From: DASSKA01 sp035690905
Lineage (GTDB): Bacteria > Actinomycetota > Actinomycetes > Propionibacteriales > Nocardioidaceae
Reading direction: 5' to 3'
Length of the DNA: 6,159 nt
Assembly: GCA_035690905.1 (NCBI GenBank)
Contig: DASSKA010000151.1
Coordinates: 1 to 6,159 of the forward strand
Both the position numbers and the translations under genes were made by a program. How positions within the stretch are numbered: the stretch's first letter is position 1; every line of letters begins with the position of its first letter. The notes beneath the pieces are model-generated. The model was given only the letters and a program-made list of their open reading frames with translations, searched no databases and was not told the origin of the DNA. This document shows positions 5,373 to 6,159 of this stretch, piece by piece.

Positions 5373-5425
5373 GTTTCTTTGGGACGTTTCCGCTGCTGTA
5401 GCAGCGGAAACGTCCCAAAGAAACG
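5372..5425 (-). terminator. Perfect 26-bp hairpin, probable pepN terminator
   Basis: Positions 5372-5397 and 5400-5425 are exact reverse complements with only 2 bp between them, forming a very stable hairpin. The first arm begins at the last base of the IS. It lies 33 bp beyond the pepN stop on that gene's strand, the right place for a terminator. No T-tract follows, because the IS starts there; it would be a U-less terminator or one whose tail was cut off. CCCCC/GGGGG at 5428-5439 forms a second small stem. It could alternatively be a dispersed palindromic repeat. Confidence 0.6.
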
Positions 5426-5457
5426 CTCCCCCGAGGGGGCTCCCGCGAGGGGTGCCG

Positions 5458-6159
5458 TCAGGCGGGGCGCTCGGCATCGCGGGCCTGGCACGCCAGCGCC
5501 CGGGTGATCCCGTCACGGTTCTCGGCCACGGTCCGGCGCAGTCCCGCCGGTGCATCGGGATGCACGTCCAGCCACGCCTGCGAGGCGTCGCGCAGGGCGG
5601 CGTTCGCGAGGCCACGCGGGTAGAACCCGACCGCGATCGACTCGGCGATCGCGTGCGTGCGCGACTCCCACACGCCGGTGAGCGCGTCGTGGTAACGCTG
5701 GACGTACGGCGCCAGCAGGGCCTGCGCGTCGTGGACCCGCCCCCAGCCGAGGGCCAGCGCCTCGACCGTCTGGTTGGCCGCGTCCTGCTCCTCGACGGCG
5801 ATCCGCCAGGCCTCGGCCTTCGCCTCCGCCGTCGGACGGGCCGCCCGGGCCCGGGCCGCGCGCTCGGCGCCGGTGGCCGTCCGGTCACGGTCGTGCTCGG
5901 CCCGGATCTCGGCCTCGCCGGCGGCGCCGGCCGCGGCGAGGCTGGTGAGCAGCGTCCACCGCATCTCCGTGTCGACCGACAGCCCCTCGAGCTGCTCGGT
6001 CCCCGTGTAGAGGGCACGCACCCAGGCGACGTCCTGCTCGCTGGCGGCGTGCGCCGCGAATGCGGTCATCAGCTGCAGCTGGGCGTCACTGCCCGGGGTG
6101 GCCTGCTGCAGCAGCTCGCGCAGCCGGGCCACGAGCGCGGTCTCGGTGGCCTGCCGGTG
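5458..6159 (-). CDS. pepN: Aminopeptidase N, C-terminal part (partial at window edge)
   Basis: The last 233 codons of an M1-family aminopeptidase N are present; the 5' part, including the zinc site HEXXH, lies beyond the window, and the frame is open to the edge (…HRQATETALVARLRELL). The segment corresponds to the ERAP1-like helical C-terminal domain. Recognisable pieces are LDRDRTATG-like HDRDRTATGAER, RPTAEAKAEAWRIAV, LLAPYVQRYHDAL, VWESRTHAIAESIAVGFYPR and RRTVAENRDGITRALACQARD. The enzyme removes N-terminal amino acids from peptides in the cytoplasm. A GTG at 6132 is internal and is not the start. The gene runs toward the IS and is followed by a strong hairpin at 5372-5425. It looks like a core chromosomal gene and marks the chromosomal flank of the IS-bracketed segment. 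Confidence 0.88.
   Translation of the reverse strand, partial: HRQATETALVARLRELLQQATPGSDAQLQLMTAFAAHAASEQDVAWVRALYTGTEQLEGLSVDTEMRWTLLTSLAAAGAAGEAEIRAEHDRDRTATGAERAARARAARPTAEAKAEAWRIAVEEQDAANQTVEALALGWGRVHDAQALLAPYVQRYHDALTGVWESRTHAIAESIAVGFYPRGLANAALRDASQAWLDVHPDAPAGLRRTVAENRDGITRALACQARDAERPA

Noticed and set aside
3925..5384. Target-site duplication around the IS (CATCGGGA at 3925-3932 versus CTTTGGGA at 5377-5384)
   Set aside because: Only 6 of 8 bases match, and it needs the ends extended by four or more bases. It may be chance.
1..6159. CRISPR arrays, tRNA or rRNA genes, retrons or toxin-antitoxin pairs
   Set aside because: No regularly spaced repeats, cloverleaf sequences, reverse transcriptase motifs or recognisable toxin families were seen on either strand.

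Overview
The window is high-GC DNA with strongly GC-biased third codon positions. It carries GTG and TTG starts, an actinobacterial-type aminopeptidase N, a class F sortase, an ANTAR protein and an XRE regulator with the 'WAPG..R.ILAG' signature. Together these point to an actinomycete. A Pseudonocardiales-like host is my guess and is not proven by the sequence.

Layout: (1) Positions 1-123 are the outer end of one copy of an ISL3-family insertion sequence; the rest of that copy lies left of the window. (2) A 285-bp non-coding leader rich in inverted repeats (128-412) precedes a two-gene plus-strand operon. The first gene (413-1312) encodes a secreted, membrane-tethered CHRD-like protein with an EF-hand loop. 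The second, 2 nt later (1315-2142), encodes a class F sortase. (3) Facing it on the minus strand is a small cluster: a 71-aa hypothetical protein (3676-3891), a roughly 90-aa hypothetical protein (3235-3507), an ANTAR-domain protein (2599-3195), and an XRE-type HTH regulator (2261-2602). The XRE gene overlaps the ANTAR stop codon and is broken by an amber codon. (4) A complete second ISL3 copy (3938-5372) encodes its transposase on the minus strand. (5) A perfect 26-bp inverted repeat abuts that IS end, followed by the 3' part of pepN (aminopeptidase N, minus strand), which runs out of the window.

The sortase pair probably works at the cell surface. The first gene has a signal peptide, an extracellular domain, a glycine-rich stem, one transmembrane helix and an RRR tail, but no LPXTG. 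The neighbouring sortase keeps its catalytic His and Cys, while the usual Arg is not evident. The minus-strand cluster looks regulatory. The two direct-repeat ISL3 ends (127 bp identical) bracket about 3.8 kb, so the segment resembles a composite transposon, although no target-site duplication can be confirmed here. I see no wholly new system. The best candidates for follow-up are the sortase cassette with its non-canonical tail, the start-codon-masking hairpin in the IS, and the amber-interrupted regulator.
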